DNA of 64,000 nt from Odontocerum albicorne (GCA_949825065.1 OX463842.1:51148526-51212525); one strand, 5' to 3'; shown: positions 45,000 to 57,355, counted from the first letter of the stretch. The notes: a model not told the origin generated them from the sequence alone. Numbers and translations are program-made.

Positions 45000-45214
45000 T
45001 GCCTCGTCCGTTAACAATTAACGCAGCAAGTGTTTTGCGCATAATTAATATCCTAGCCTAGAACAGTTTAAGTTCTCACCTTTGTAAAAACTACTTAACT
45101 AATATCCTTTCATCTTAGAAACTTAAAAAGCGTGACTTTCAGTTAACAAATAAACATACAATACAATTATCTTTTCAAATCAATGTCAAAATGAAGCAAG
45201 TGACAAACCTGTTC

Positions 45215-45343
45215 ATTAAATACGTAAATGTATTACAGAGGAATACCTAAAACCTGAACCCAGTATTTATTATATTTATAAAGATGTTAAAGTTTTTAGA
45301 AGCAATGTGTAATAGTTACACGTCACAGGGAAGGAAGGGTTAA
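45215..45343 (-). mobile_element. piggyBac-type MITE, subfamily 1 fragment
   Basis: Ends with CACAGGGAAGGAAGGGTTAA at 45343, an exact family terminus, but is cut after ~129 bp; the left end has no TTAA terminus. Confidence 0.7.
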
Positions 45344-45914
45344 TTACGCAATACCACATATTAGTTTACAAAAAAACCGATATTTATTTTAAATGATTTG
45401 TTTTGGATGCTTAAAATAATTGCAAAAATATAATAAATACAGATTTTTTAAATATTTCAGTATTACAATTCAACATAAGTATAAAAATACGTTGTTAAGT
45501 GATTTTCTTGCTTAAAATCTTTCCATACATTTTGAATAATCAGCTCGATGAAATATTTCATTTTTGACATTTGGGAATTGAATTGGAGAAGTGAAAAAAT
45601 GCTGGAGTGAATAATTGCAGGCAACCACTTGGAAAGAAAATCGGTTCCCCATTAGAGTTATATCAGGATGTCACCCAAATGACTTGTCCCGCAGGATTTT
45701 ATAAATAAAGATGCTGCGGCTCGGTGAACAGCCTCGGCCCGGCCCCTGATGAATAATGGATCAAAATAAAATAGAGATAGATTGCCGAGGGGAATTCAGA
45801 AACAATTTGACGCGTTCAAGGGCCCCAGCTTGGCGTCAAACCACTCATTTGAAATTATCCGGTACGTTCACTAATTGACCCACTTTTCGAATTCATACGA
45901 TATATCTACGACCT
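45344..45914. other. Unassigned region with a GC-richer conserved-looking block
   Basis: Bases 45590-45860 are GC-richer than the surroundings (GGCTCGGTGAACAGCCTCGG, AGGGCCCCAGCTTGGCG) but not coding in any frame. Could be a regulatory block or old element. Confidence 0.3.
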
Positions 45915-46105
45915 TCGAAGGCTTGCTGATAATACGACTGTCTTCCAGCCTGAAGATCAAGTAGGTCATGAAAAAAAATCATCCCATTTGTAGATTTTTT
46001 TAAAAGGGTTCCAGTATTATGTTAATTTGATACTCGTTAAGCACCTTTTTGGTTGGCTGGAAGAGATTACCACATGTCAATTGGTCTGACAGGCTATAAT
46101 ATATG
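45915..46105 (+). mobile_element. tRNA-derived SINE (decayed copy)
   Basis: The body and tail match the SINE at 664: GTCTTCCAGCCTGAAGATCA, then TTTTTGGTTGGCTGGAAGAG and ATTACCACATG. The A box region is weak. Confidence 0.55.
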
Positions 46106-46132
46106 CAATGAAAGTGGAAAACAATATAAAAA

Positions 46133-46593
46133 CTTCTTCTTCTTCCCAGTGTCATGTCAGGTCCCCCCAACGTTGAATATCACTTGAGAGTAGACATCTT
46201 TGTCCTCGGCAGCCCGAAAAAGATCTCCAACGCCCCTTATACCAGTCCAATCATCTATATTGCGGAGCCAGGAGATTTGCCTCGTGCCAACACCTCTTTG
46301 GCCTTCTATTTTGCCTTGGATGATCAGGTATACTAATTAGTACTTTACTCCTCTAAGTACATGCCCCAAGTAGGACACCTTTCGGATTTTAATATTAGTC
46401 AGCAACTTTCTATCAACTTTGGCTCTTTGAAGAACCCTTGTGTTGCTGACCATATCCGTTCAGGGTATCCGTAGCATTCTCCGGTGCATCCACATTTCAA
46501 ATGCTTCCAGTCGGTTCATACTACCACCTATGAGGGTCCATGATTCCACTCCTTGCAATAACACTGACCAATCGTAGTATTTGACTAACAACG
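46133..46593 (-). mobile_element. RTE/BovB-like LINE family B, 3' end (copy 3)
   Basis: Collinear with 22192-22650 including the CACTGGGAAGAAGAAG end. Several frameshifts. At its 5' limit the sequence folds back on itself (46578-46605). Confidence 0.75.
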
Positions 46594-46644
46594 GTTAGTC
46601 AAATAAATATTACTCATCATTATCATTGTCATTACCATCACGGC

Positions 46645-46770
46645 AATAAATATGAACTTAAGGCTGATGTTATAAAGGATAAATGTTAACTTAAGGCTGA
46701 TGTTATAAAGGATGAATGTAAACTTAAAGCTGATGTTATAAAGGATGAATGTAAACTTAAGGCTGTTGAG
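46645..46770. repeat. Tandem array, 34-bp unit, ~3.5 copies
   Basis: Repeats of AACTTAAGGCTGATGTTATA plus AAGGATGAATGTA, with few differences between units. Confidence 0.85.
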
Positions 46771-46894
46771 TTAGATAAAGGAGACTACTGTTAGATGGTT
46801 AGGAACTAAAACATTTATACTCAAACCAGACAGTATCAAAATATATAACGGTACTTTGGTACTAACTTTAAATTTGGGGAAAGTGTGAGCTCAA

Positions 46895-47160
46895 ACTGAT
46901 GTGTTCAGAAAGCTGAAGAAGAACAATTTGGGAGAGTTTTGGCACATGCAAAGAATGAATGGAGAAAGACTAATAAATATATAGTGCGAATATGAGTGTA
47001 AGGCGTGGAAGAGGAAGACCAATGAATGTGTGGTTGAATCAAGTGAAATATATTAAGAAAGAAGGAAATGTGACAAGTAAGATATTTTGTAAGGGCTTCA
47101 TGAAAAGGTGCCGAACAGTTAAAATATGAGTGTCGAGAAAGGAAAATCATGTGTCATATC
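46895..47160 (+). pseudogene. LINE C-terminal remnant
   Basis: The plus strand read around stops gives RVLAHAKNEWRK-like residues, then RRGRGRPMNVWLNQVKYIKK and further basic residues, as in C-termini of RTE-like ORFs. Similar debris lies at 55315-55620 and 56050-56450. The MITE at 47165 abuts its 3' side. Confidence 0.4.
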
Positions 47161-47164
47161 CTCT

Positions 47165-47793
47165 TTAACCCTTCCCTTATGGTGATAAAAATAATACGCG
47201 TGCTCCGGTGTTGGGTAGTCAGTACGCAATAAAAAATTAGCGATTTTAAATCGGAAAAATAAGAACATTTATAGATAATCCCCTTAATTAATTATAATTG
47301 AAGTTAAAAATTATAATAATTGAGATTTATTTGCTGAAAACATTAAAAAACCATCTGGCAACGCTCGCGGAACGGGCGTACGTCTAACCTATTTGCAAGC
47401 CTAGAAGCTACTAGTGGCGCGGAACGTCAGTCGCATACCCCGGCGCTTACGCTTATGCTTGCGACGTTGAGACAATTCAGCTCCTCGCAATTCAGTCTAG
47501 TATGCAAGAGTGAGATGCGAATATAGTGTCACGCTTCCCGCATACTATTCACCTATCGTCAAGACGAGGCACTCGCAGCGTTTAAATGCGAATTTGTTTT
47601 CGATCTTTACAAAACACCTCGATGTAGTCGATAAATTCTGATTATTATTAATATTATTTTTTAAATCAATGCGTAAATATATTATGGAGGAATACCTAAA
47701 ATCTTAACCTTGTATTTATTATATTTATAGAGATATTGATGGTTATTAGAAGCAACGTGTAGAAGATACCCAACACAGGGAAGGAAAGGTTTA
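47165..47793 (-). mobile_element. piggyBac-type MITE, subfamily 2 (copy 2)
   Basis: TTAACCCTTCCCTTATGGTG at the left and CACAGGGAAGGAAAGGTTTA at the right (TTAA mutated to TTTA). 629 bp; inverse of the copy at 13026 including its GC-richer central part. Confidence 0.75.
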
Positions 47794-48394
47794 TGACTCC
47801 AGCAGGAAAATGGTGTGATTATGAAAAATGTATTTGAAAGTGAATTTTTTATATTTTTTCAACTTTACTTTTTTCCACTATATCATATTGCGGGGTTCAG
47901 GATTTTATATTATATATTTTTTATAAAAAACATTTTCGATTAGTTGAGCAATATGCTCACGGCTCAAATAATATACATGTTTTTTTCAGTTTTTCCTGGG
48001 AAAAGTTATTACCAAGGACTCATGAGGTTTTCTGGATTTGCGAGAGATCATTTTCCAGGCTTTGCGAGAGATCATTTTCCAAGTAATAATAATTAGAAGT
48101 TGCCTAGACGATGGGCTGAAGATTAGTAGAACCGCAAAGCTAGTGTGGTCTGGGGTCGGACTCCCGAAATACAGTTTTCCATTCTATTTCACTTCTGAGC
48201 CAGAGTAACCCTTTATCGGAATTCTTAGCTCCTATTCGAAGTTGTTGTTTCCATTTGAAACTATTCTAGCGAGGACTTTTACTTAATGTTTACTTTAATT
48301 CATCGGCAAGAATTTGCCTGATTCGGTAGGAACTTTAATTTATTTAAAAAGTGTTTTAAAATGTGTTACTATCCAACAACTTACATTAATTGAC
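47794..48394. repeat. Unassigned spacer with a 24-bp tandem duplication
   Basis: TTTGCGAGAGATCATTTTCC occurs twice in tandem at ~48037-48082. No gene. Confidence 0.5.
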
Positions 48395-48580
48395 AATCTC
48401 CGTGGTTTTTAATAAGATACATGAACCCGTCGGCTGAAGCTTCGATTCTCGTTGGAAGTCAATTTTGCTTTAAAAAGATTCTAGTCTGGATTTCATTTAA
48501 GACATGTTTAACATATATCTACAATAGTTAGAAAGAGATTTCCACATGGAAATAAGCCTGTATACAGTAATTTCCATTTG
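48395..48580 (+). mobile_element. tRNA-derived SINE (decayed copy)
   Basis: Head-like CAATCTCCGTGGTTTTTAAT and AGCTTCGATTCTCG, body TCTAGTCTGGATTTCATTTA, tail AAGAGATTTCCACATGGAAA. Confidence 0.55.
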
Positions 48581-48874
48581 ATATTGAGTTGAAATAATTA
48601 TATAATGCCAAATAATAAGTGCCTGACATAAATGAGGCAATTAATGTAATGTAATTAATGTAATCAATTAATGTAATTTCAAGTTATGAAAGTGAATCAC
48701 TTAATTTAGCTATGGCTCTACTCAATAGGGAATCCAACCCAATATTCAAATCTACGAATTTAACAGCAAATTAATATCAAAATACATATATTTACATACA
48801 TACTTGAATGATCTTCCCGATATGTATCCATACGAATGATTTTCAGCACGAACTGCAAAAAATCGATCGGAAAA

Positions 48875-49050
48875 CACAGACTTCTTGGTAAGGCGTCTGT
48901 CTTCTAATCTGAGGATTATGAATTTGATTATAAGTTGATAACATTTTTCCTAAACGTTAATCTAGTTTTCATCAAAGGTCTCTTGAACATCTTTCTAGTT
49001 AGTTGGCAGATATTGCAGCCTGATAATAAGTCTATCAGGTTGTGCTCTAC
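48875..49050 (+). mobile_element. tRNA-derived SINE (decayed copy)
   Basis: Head ACTTCTTGGTAAGGCGTCTG, body CTAGTTTTCATCAAAGGTCT, tail AGTTGGCAGATATTGCAGCC then CTATCAGGTTG. Confidence 0.5.
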
Positions 49051-49295
49051 ACTACAACAATGTTATACAATAACAACAGCTAAGTAGACATGAGTGGTTC
49101 AGAATCAGACATGACTATCCCACATTTATCTTGTTTTAAGATAATTGACTTCAAAGTTGCAGATCTATTAAAAAATGGTTGGTTTTCTGTTATTTCCAAA
49201 ATGTAACGGTAGATGTCTGCACTTATGGTGAATTATAAACTCATAATCATGTTTGGTTCTGATAGAAATGGGTATAAAGATGTAGCATATGTCTT

Positions 49296-50310
49296 CGTTT
49301 TCTTCAGCCGTTCTGAATTCATGCCTGGATATAGGCCTCCCCTTCGGTCTTCCACAACTCCCTATCTCGGGCACACTGCATCCCCTTCACCCCTGCGGCT
49401 TATATCGTCCAACCATCTAGCCTGTGGTTTCCCCACACCTCTCCTGTCCGTTCTAGGCTGCCATTCCAGGACCTTTTTCGTCCATCGAGAGTCAGAGCAT
49501 CTGGCAATATGTCCTGCCCAGCTCCATTTTAAGGCAGCTCCTCTCTCAACCATGTCCGTGACTTTGGTTCTCTCTCTTATCCATTTGTTGATCTTTCTAT
49601 CTCGCAATGAAACTCCCAGCATCCTCCTCTCCATGACTCTCTGTGTCACTAATAGTTTTGGCGTTATTTGCTTTGTTAGGACAAAGGTTTCGATTTCATA
49701 TGTGAGGATTGGTAAGATGCATGAATCAAGGACTCTGTTTTTCAAATGATTGGGGTATTTTGGAGATTTCAGGATGCAAGAGAGTTTACCAAACGCCGCC
49801 CAGGCAAGACCACGTCTACGCTCTATCTCGGCCTCTTGGTTCTCCTTTCCCAGCTTTATAGTGTGTCCTAGGTACACATAACTTGTAACTCTCTCTATAT
49901 TTCTTCCACCTACCAAGACGGGGAGGTTATTTGTCGTGTTGTTCATTCTTTTTGTTTTGGCAGCATTCATTTTAAGGCCGGTTGCATTTACTTTTTTTTT
50001 AGCGCAGGTTGCATTTACTTGATTGAGCATTATGTTCAACTCTTCCTCGTTTTTAGCAAACAAGACAATGTCATCTGCAAAACGCAAGTTATTGAGAAGT
50101 TTTCCATTTATCGGAATACCTTTATCTTCCTTGAAGAGCTTTGAATACGTCTTCAAGTACCAGAGTGAAGAGTTTCGGAGAAATTGTATCTCCCTGTCGC
50201 ACACCTCTTTTTATATGTACTTTTTCCGATGGCTCATGGAGTTGTGTTGTTGATGTGGCATTTTCATACACTTTGTTCAAGAGCTGAGAGTATCTGTAGT
50301 TCACTCCACA
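49296..50310 (-). mobile_element. RTE-type LINE family D, longest reverse transcriptase in the window
   Basis: The minus strand from 50304 gives motif 4 (KRGVRQGDTISPKLFTLVLE), then, after a frameshift near 50150, the catalytic NNLRFADDIVLFAKN (both Asp present), GLKMNAAKTK, YVYLGHTIKL, and the C-terminal block KWSWAGHIAR, RWTKKVLEWQPR, GKPQARWLDDI down to 49362. Another frameshift follows before the 3' end near 49300. A local duplication of about 16 bases (AGTAAATGCAACC) sits near 49985-50020. The endonuclease and N-terminal half are missing. A 3' fragment of the same family lies at 58204-58491. Confidence 0.8.
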
Positions 50311-51990
50311 GTTATGTAGCGTATGTGCCTAACTCAAATTTTATATTTTTGTGGGATAGTCAAGTCTGGTTCCAACCCACTCATATTAAAACTGGGCAGA
50401 ATTATGAACGTTGAAGAGGGTTATCTCAACATTAGTAGCCCAAGGTTTTCCAAGGTGAGAGTCGAAGAAGATGAATACATTGATGAAATTTATGAAACGA
50501 GTTGAACTGACAAGCAAAATGTTAGCATGGATTTAATTTATCTTCACTGTTAAGACCAGGTTAATTACGAAACGAGCCTAATCAAAAATATTTAGTCCAT
50601 GAGAAGAAAATTAGTTTTTCCATTATCCGGATTTAACGTAGGGTACACAAGCAATCAACACGCAACTTGGACCTTTGTGTCTACCACTAATGAGAGTGGC
50701 GCTCGAGAAAATATACTTCCCGATTTCGAGGAAATATCTGGGTTCACAGAAAAGTACGATAAGATCTAACATCATTAATTAAAATATACTTCATTTTTTT
50801 TTGTTTTAAATGATATTGTGGAAAATGTTCCTTAGTTTCGTTAATCCGTGTTTTTTATTTTTTCCTTAATTATATCACACTAGACGAAATAGTGGTGTAC
50901 ACTGTATTGTCAGCACGAAAAAAACATCAAAATATCGTTTCTATTGAATCAAATGGAATCGCATGTCTTACATTTGGATTATTCAACTTAATGTTGAATA
51001 ATATAATTATTATCTGTTTATTGACGTTAATTTGATAGCTGTTTTAAGAGCTTTTATACATGTTTCATAAAAAAAGAAAAAACTCATTTTCATAAATGTT
51101 TTTTTAAATTTTTCTACTGGCAAGTATCAGACACTACAGCCAACATTACACAACATTGATAATACTTGACAGATGTAAGTATTTTGAACGTGTTTTAGTA
51201 TTACTACTTAGAAAAATTGAACATTTCAATAACATTTATGCATTTACATCTCAATACTTAAATATATATTCAATATGAAATATAGATTATTTATGCTATA
51301 ATATAATGTGTTAGAAAATCATTTTTTTTTAATTGTTTTTTATCCTTAATTACATTTCTCTAAACGAAACGTGTCGGACGTGTATCCCGAAACTATAAAC
51401 AATATTTATTAGATATACGGGTGGTCATCTGTCCGATCGATCAGTTATCGATACGATCCCAATACCGTAGAATTCGCATAACAACCGTCAGGTTGTCAGC
51501 AATGATTTGAACGAGAGACCGCGATACACGAAAAATGATAGATAATAAATAATCACTGTCATCTCGTCTGTCAAAATGACATGAGTGCGGAATTAATAAA
51601 TATGCATATTATGCCATAATTATATTGAAAACCTGTCTGTGTTTTTGTTTTGTCATCTAACGGGGAGTAAATTAATTGATTAATGATGATATTATGCGTT
51701 GACGTATACGTGTAAAGCTTTTATATTTAGATAATGGAAAGCTGCCTTCTGTTGAAGGTGAATATGCTTCATCTGTCATTTTATCCCAAATGATAATGTA
51801 TGTCAAAATGGTGTTCAATGCATATAATGAAGTGCATTCAATGTCGGTCATTCAATGTAGCAATAATGAGTAAACGACCCATTTTGTGTCCAAAGAGCGA
51901 ATATTCTTGATTGATTAATGAGGATATACAAATACTGTTAGAAGGTTCAATTTTTACATACAATTCTATTGGTAGTATTTTTAATGATGA
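50311..51990. other. Unassigned region
   Basis: Mostly AT-rich. Bases 51415-51580 are GC-richer (GTCCGATCGATCAGTTATCG) without a gene signal. Confidence 0.3.
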
Positions 51991-51994
51991 AGAA

Positions 51995-52296
51995 CTTCTT
52001 CTCCCTGGCTCCATCCCAGCTCACTGTCTGCGAATACTGTTGTGGTCAGCTCTCCTCGTCCTCAGGCTGTATGCTCTTCTGTCCCGGAATTCGTCCCCCG
52101 GGCCTTGCCTCTGCATCAGGTTATCTTTTTGCACCACTCATGAATTCTTTGGTCTTCCTCTGGTTGTTATTCGAGGAAGATCCATGAAGATTGCCTGGTT
52201 CACAATGTGATCGGGTGCTCTGCGTCCAACGTGCCCATACCATCTAAATCGCCTCTTCTCCATCTTGCTGTTGATGTCTGTAACACCTAGGCTTCC
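51995..52296 (-). mobile_element. RTE-type LINE family A, 3' end (copy 3)
   Basis: Collinear with 8480-8787 and 34644-34950 in the minus direction, including the GGGAGAAGAAG end. Broken by small indels; about 300 bp remain. Confidence 0.8.
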
Positions 52297-53452
52297 AGAA
52301 CGATTAGTTATAAATGAGCACGTTATTTTTTAGGTTGTTTTATCAAATAGCATAAACCCAAATTGCTCTTGTTTAATTTTTGTTGCATATAAGTCTCCAT
52401 TGTAAAATGCGGTTTGTGTTACATTGCACCATGACTGCACACTGGTTACAATATAATCATTTTGAAGATTATTATTATAACTATTGTTGAAACATTGTTT
52501 CTAAGTGTAAGATCACCAGTGTTAAAGTTTTGAATTTTAATAGAACTTGAACGTGTATTTAAAGCTGTAGAAATTTGGAAGTTATTTACTAATTAAACAC
52601 TTTCAAGCTAATACATCTGATGGATTTGTTGCTTTGAAGTAGTTTCTTCTAATCAACTGCTTTTTGTTTCAAAAACATATTTTTCTTTTCAAAAGCACGC
52701 TCGTAGGTATTTAACTAAATAAATAAAAAATAATGTCCAAGAAAAAGTAATAAAATATAAAATTAAGGATAAATTTCAAGGAAAATAGGGACTAGTATAG
52801 AAAATGTATGCGAGTTAAGAACAAAAAATATTTCGAGATAAATTGTGATTCTTTATTTTTTTCTTAAATATTGATAAAGATATTTAGTTAATCAGTCTCA
52901 AGAACTAAACTCACGTTTATCTTAATCTGATACAATTGAGGAAACATCACGTTACTTTTTATGGGCTTGTATCGAACATTTTCCAAGACACAATTCAACT
53001 ATAAAATATCCACTTAAGATACCCTTTCATACGGAATTGAGGTATCCAAACTCAATACTTAAATAAATCAACCAAATGTGTCTACATTTACATGTATATG
53101 TTTTCCCTCTACAAACATATGTACGAGTGTATGTTTTCCCTCTTTTACATATTTCAGTATACACTTTTATCGTTTCTAAAATATTTCATTGTTTTTTTTC
53201 TTTATGAAACACGTCATACGCGTTTAATATATACTTACAACCAAATAATTTTATGTATGAAACGTAGATTAACGCACAATTTTACAGGAACGTATCTCTT
53301 CCGTAAAGCAAGGTGTAGTTGTCTGAAGAAAAAAAAACAAGAAATCCACAAACACATATCACTCCCAAATTATATACTCGTAGATGTAGGTATGTTGCAT
53401 GTCATTTGTCGTAAGCCTCGTAAACTAGACTTCCGCCTGAAGAAAGTCTCGG
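52297..53452. other. Unassigned AT-rich region
   Basis: The 121-codon plus-strand frame at 53092-53457 is Phe/Tyr/Lys-rich and driven by AT content; no domain. Not called. Confidence 0.35.
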
Positions 53453-53460
53453 GATAGGAG

Positions 53461-53810
53461 CAACGTTCCCTCTAAGATGTGCGCGTGTGCGGCCGCACAT
53501 CTGTTAAAAAATGTCCATACACATGTTTCGATCTTCCGCACACATCTCAAAGAAAGGAACTTCTAACCATATTTTGTTTCGCGCAATTATATATTTTATT
53601 TGATATTTTATGGTGTTCCTTTCATCGAAAATATTTTTTTATACATATCCTACATATTTAGAAATGTTATATATGATTTCGTGGTACATTATGTTGACTA
53701 TTTAGTTTTATCTATGCATGAATATGCATATTTGCGCACTTTCCTCTTTTTTTCTTGCACATATAAGTTGATGGGCCGCATACACAATGAAAAAAATAGG
53801 GGAAACGTTT
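53461..53810. mobile_element. hAT-type MITE with 8-bp target duplication
   Basis: 350 bp starting CAACGTTCCCTCTAAGATGT, a hAT-type terminus, and ending with the decayed inverse GGGGAAACGTTT. Subterminal GCGGCCGCACA and GGGCCGCATACAC also pair. Flanked by the perfect 8-bp duplication GATAGGAG at 53453-53460 and 53811-53818, the hAT hallmark. No transposase. Confidence 0.85.
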
Positions 53811-53818
53811 GATAGGAG

Positions 53819-55310
53819 GTAGAAACACATGTAGCGGGGATTTATATAATTAACGGAACAACAAAGTTATTTATAATTTAAAAATCAACTTAATGTTTTC
53901 GCGGTCGTGTATGATAAAACGTCTATTTATTTAGACATATTAGGAACTTAAGAGACATTTGAAATAGATAATGTGTATCAAAAGATGAATCCAATTCAAT
54001 TTGAGAAGAAAGGTCAAAACATGGTTGTTGGCAGACATTTCGAAAACTCATCTAAAGTTGTGGGAATATGCTAAAACAGGTACAGGACAAATTTAAACCA
54101 TTGGGATGAGGGTTTTTGAGAGATAGACGGCAAGACCGCAAACAGGAAAGGGGCGTCAAGAATATAATGTTGAGATCCCCGTCGAAACAAAGGCTGCTCA
54201 AAATAATAAGGTACTGAGCTTAATGAAAATTAGAAAACTGAAAAATGCATCCGGTTGGATGACCAAGGAAGGGTTGGAGAAAGCCTCTCGTGTTTTAGGT
54301 TTACTTTACTCATCCGCGTTGATTTTATGGTTGCTGAAGGTCCAGGTTTATGGTTTGCCCGAAATTGTGGTTTTCAGACATATGCACACAACATTAAAAT
54401 GTTTTTCCTCATTTATCTTATTTGATAGAAGCACCTACATTTCTTCGAATATGTTAATTTTTCGATGTTTCTCTGGGAATAACTAATTTTATGTTTTAAA
54501 AAAGTTGGCGAACCCCTGTTTAAAGGTAAGTATTGTCCAACAATACACAAGTATGTTACTCTGTTTACCAGCCCATAATTTCAGCACAAACAATTAACAA
54601 TCGGTACTATATTTGTCCCTGGACTGATAATCCTACGCCAATATATCACAAGATAAGCCTCGACCTTTTGTGCGCCACTCAACTCTCAGGGTTATGGGGA
54701 TAAACTTCTCCATGCATTAGCTTTGTCTGTATCCGTGTTCCGAGTTCTCTCAGAGAACAAAGTCACTGGGGTGAGGGACACAGTTTTCTTTCTTTTATTA
54801 GGAAACACCGCTATTATTGTAATATCTGTGTTAGCTATTAGGAACATACAAATTAATGCCCACTCAATGTGTATAGTTGTTTTTAAATGAAAAAAAATAG
54901 CTTTTGATTAGATACACGAAAATTCAAGCATTTGAAATATCAATTGAACGCTATGAATACTTCTTTGAGAGTAAACCCAAATATTTCGATAGAACTTGTC
55001 TGGTAGCGGGATTTTTTCGATGGACCAATCTTCTGCCCTCCCTGAGGCAAAGTTTTCGGTAGATTTGACAAGTCACTTGTCCTCCGCGCATCCTTTGTAA
55101 GTAAATAAGGTTGAGCTTGCTAGAAAACACTCATGAGGTGATCATTATAGTTGGAAACAGCTCTATAAAAATTAAAGATTGAATGTTTCAGATTGATAAC
55201 TAAGAAAACTTTTTAGAAAAGTTTTGTATTTTCTTAAAAAAAAAAAGACTTTGAGCGATACATGTATATTAATACATATGACGCCTTTTACCTGTTATGC
55301 AAAGTAGAGA
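53819..55310. other. Unassigned region
   Basis: A few open frames up to 87 codons (54223-54486) without recognisable motif. 54590-54790 is slightly GC-richer. Nothing supported. Confidence 0.3.
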
Positions 55311-55314
55311 AAAC

Positions 55315-55620
55315 ATATCACAAAATTTTCCTACCATGATATACTGCCTTCGCCTTCTCCAAATTTATACATCTCTCACAGAGTTTCTTTTTTTCTAATT
55401 CCTGAGATTTCCTTCTTTCAAAATTTCATTAACTTGGTTCAACCATAATTTTCTCGGTCATCCTGTACCACGACTCCCATTTATACTTGCATTCTATTTT
55501 TTTTCAATTTTTCGTCACCTATCAGTTCAATATGTTTAAACTATTTCAACTTACTCTTTTTCATTCTACTTTGTTCAACAGTTTTTAGCGCACATTCATC
55601 GATAATAATTACTTTGCTTA
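55315..55620 (-). pseudogene. LINE C-terminal remnant
   Basis: The minus strand read around stops gives YKCEWESWYRMTEKIM, then a VEP-NFERRKSQELEKKK stretch, then INLEKAKAVYHGR, like the end of RTE-type ORFs. Weak. Confidence 0.3.
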
Positions 55621-55834
55621 TTTTTTTTATATGGATATAAATATGTAAAAAGAAATGTTAATAAGGCGTAAATCAATCGTGTTTATATAAAATGTCAGGC
55701 AGCTTAATGGGTTAAATAGATTTAAATTCTCTCTACAAAAATAATGATCATACAGTTCATAGAAAGTTACTGGACGTTTTCTCAACTGTCTTAAAATGAG
55801 TATAATGTAGGTTACGTTAAACTTTCGTTTTATA

Positions 55835-56035
55835 TAGTTAAACCTGGTAGCTTTATTGATATGTAGCAATCAACTTCAATTAACTAGAAAAATGTTTATG
55901 ATACACTATGTGAAAATAAGATCCGGGACATTTTTTAAAATACAGAGACACTTCATAAAAAATAATTTGGGTTCAAAGAGGAATCTTAACGAACGACATC
56001 AGTCTTACCAACTAGGGCTAATAGTCGTTAATGTA
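55835..56035 (-). mobile_element. tRNA-derived SINE (decayed copy)
   Basis: Tail AACCTGGTAGCTTTATTGAT and CAATTAACTAGAAAAATG at the left; head TGGGTTCAAAGAGGAATC and CAGTCTTACCAACTAGGGCT at the right. Confidence 0.6.
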
Positions 56036-56049
56036 GTTGTTGTGCTCTT

Positions 56050-56450
56050 TTTTTTTTTTTTTACAAAAACGTCCATATTGCTTATCTATCTCTTCTTCTT
56101 TTTGTCCTATCTAGGATCTCAGGAAATATTCCACAATTCTTCTTGGGTCTCTCATTTCCCCTTCGTCTTTTTTTTTCGAGAGGTTCAGAATTTTTCGTAT
56201 GCACCTAAATACTCGTACATACCATCACACCGTTTTCCTGTCTGAGTAAGCAGACAAAAGAGATATCACACGTTCCTATCGTTACATATATTTTTCATCT
56301 ATAATACATTCATACATATTCTCATGCCACCCCTACAATTTTTCTGACCTTTTTTTCAAAATATTAATCAATTGATCCAATCATATTTTCTTTGAACGTC
56401 GTCTTCCACGCCTTGAACTTATATCTGCGCTGTTTATTTGTTTTGTTATA
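56050..56450 (-). pseudogene. LINE C-terminal remnant
   Basis: Minus-strand residues SSRRGRRRSKKIWLDQLINI and following resemble the GRGRPxxxWLDxI block of RTE-type C-termini; the rest is scrambled. Confidence 0.3.
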
Positions 56451-57170
56451 CTTATGAAAATGTAGGATGGTTCCTGTGATATCTGAAATGTCATGTCTCA
56501 AAGGGATGGGGTTAAATCGTTTATTTTACAAATCGAATAGTTTTTTTATAAATTGAAAACTTGTTTTTCTCTAAACTGACGTTTTAATTCCAAATTTAAA
56601 AATACTGACTTTCAAATGCATTGTATGATTTGCATTTATCTTTAAATAGGCTAAGATTCACTATGAATTAATACTAATTACGAACATTTAATTTTAGGTT
56701 TAAAAAAATCGAAAATCCAATTATCATATCATATATCCTATCCCTAGCCAATGTAAACTAACGCAGTGACTTTTGACAAACGTCACCAAATATTATTTGA
56801 TTTTTACAAACTGCCACATTTTTGCTAATTTGTAACAAGATGTATTAATTTATCATTATTGTAAGTTTTATGTAATGTATTTACCTAAATGACTTGCTAT
56901 TTATTAGGATCGAGGCTTATATGTTATTAAAGTTGATAAAATAATTAAAATTACTGAACGTCGTTACAAGGTTGTATTGGAGCAAATTTGTGAACTGTCA
57001 CAGGGACCATGCTACAATTCTTCAGGTATAGTTTTTCTTCAATCATTCGTTCTACATGTGCTAACCATATCTGAGTTCTTCATCTTACTTAATACATAAG
57101 ACATAAGTCAAATTCATCCCTAATCACAATTATTGTTATGTGTATTGTATTGTCACAACATATATATTAT
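56451..57170. other. AT-rich spacer
   Basis: No feature recognised. Confidence 0.35.
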
Positions 57171-57174
57171 ATTA

Positions 57175-57355
57175 TACGAGCTGGTGGATTATACGATGGC
57201 CCTCTGTATTCAAACAAACTAGAAAGTTATTAAAGAAATGTGTAAAAACTTGACTGATAGCTTTAAAAAAAAGCTAAATACTAACGGGAATTGAGCCCAC
57301 GACTTCAGGGCTGTAAGACACGTGTCCTATCAATTACGCCACGTGTGTTTTCCAT
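57175..57355 (-). mobile_element. tRNA-derived SINE (decayed copy)
   Basis: The head on the right carries GGGAATTGAGCCC (B box complement) and CCTATCAATTACGCCACG (A box complement); the tail on the left is weak (GCTGGTGGATTATACGATGG). Confidence 0.5.

Noticed and set aside
53092..53457. 121-codon open frame as a membrane protein gene
   Set aside because: The Phe/Tyr/Lys-rich product is what AT-rich DNA yields by chance; no family motif.
55856..56245. 129-codon plus-strand open frame
   Set aside because: It runs through a reverse-orientation SINE and LINE debris, so it is a chance frame.
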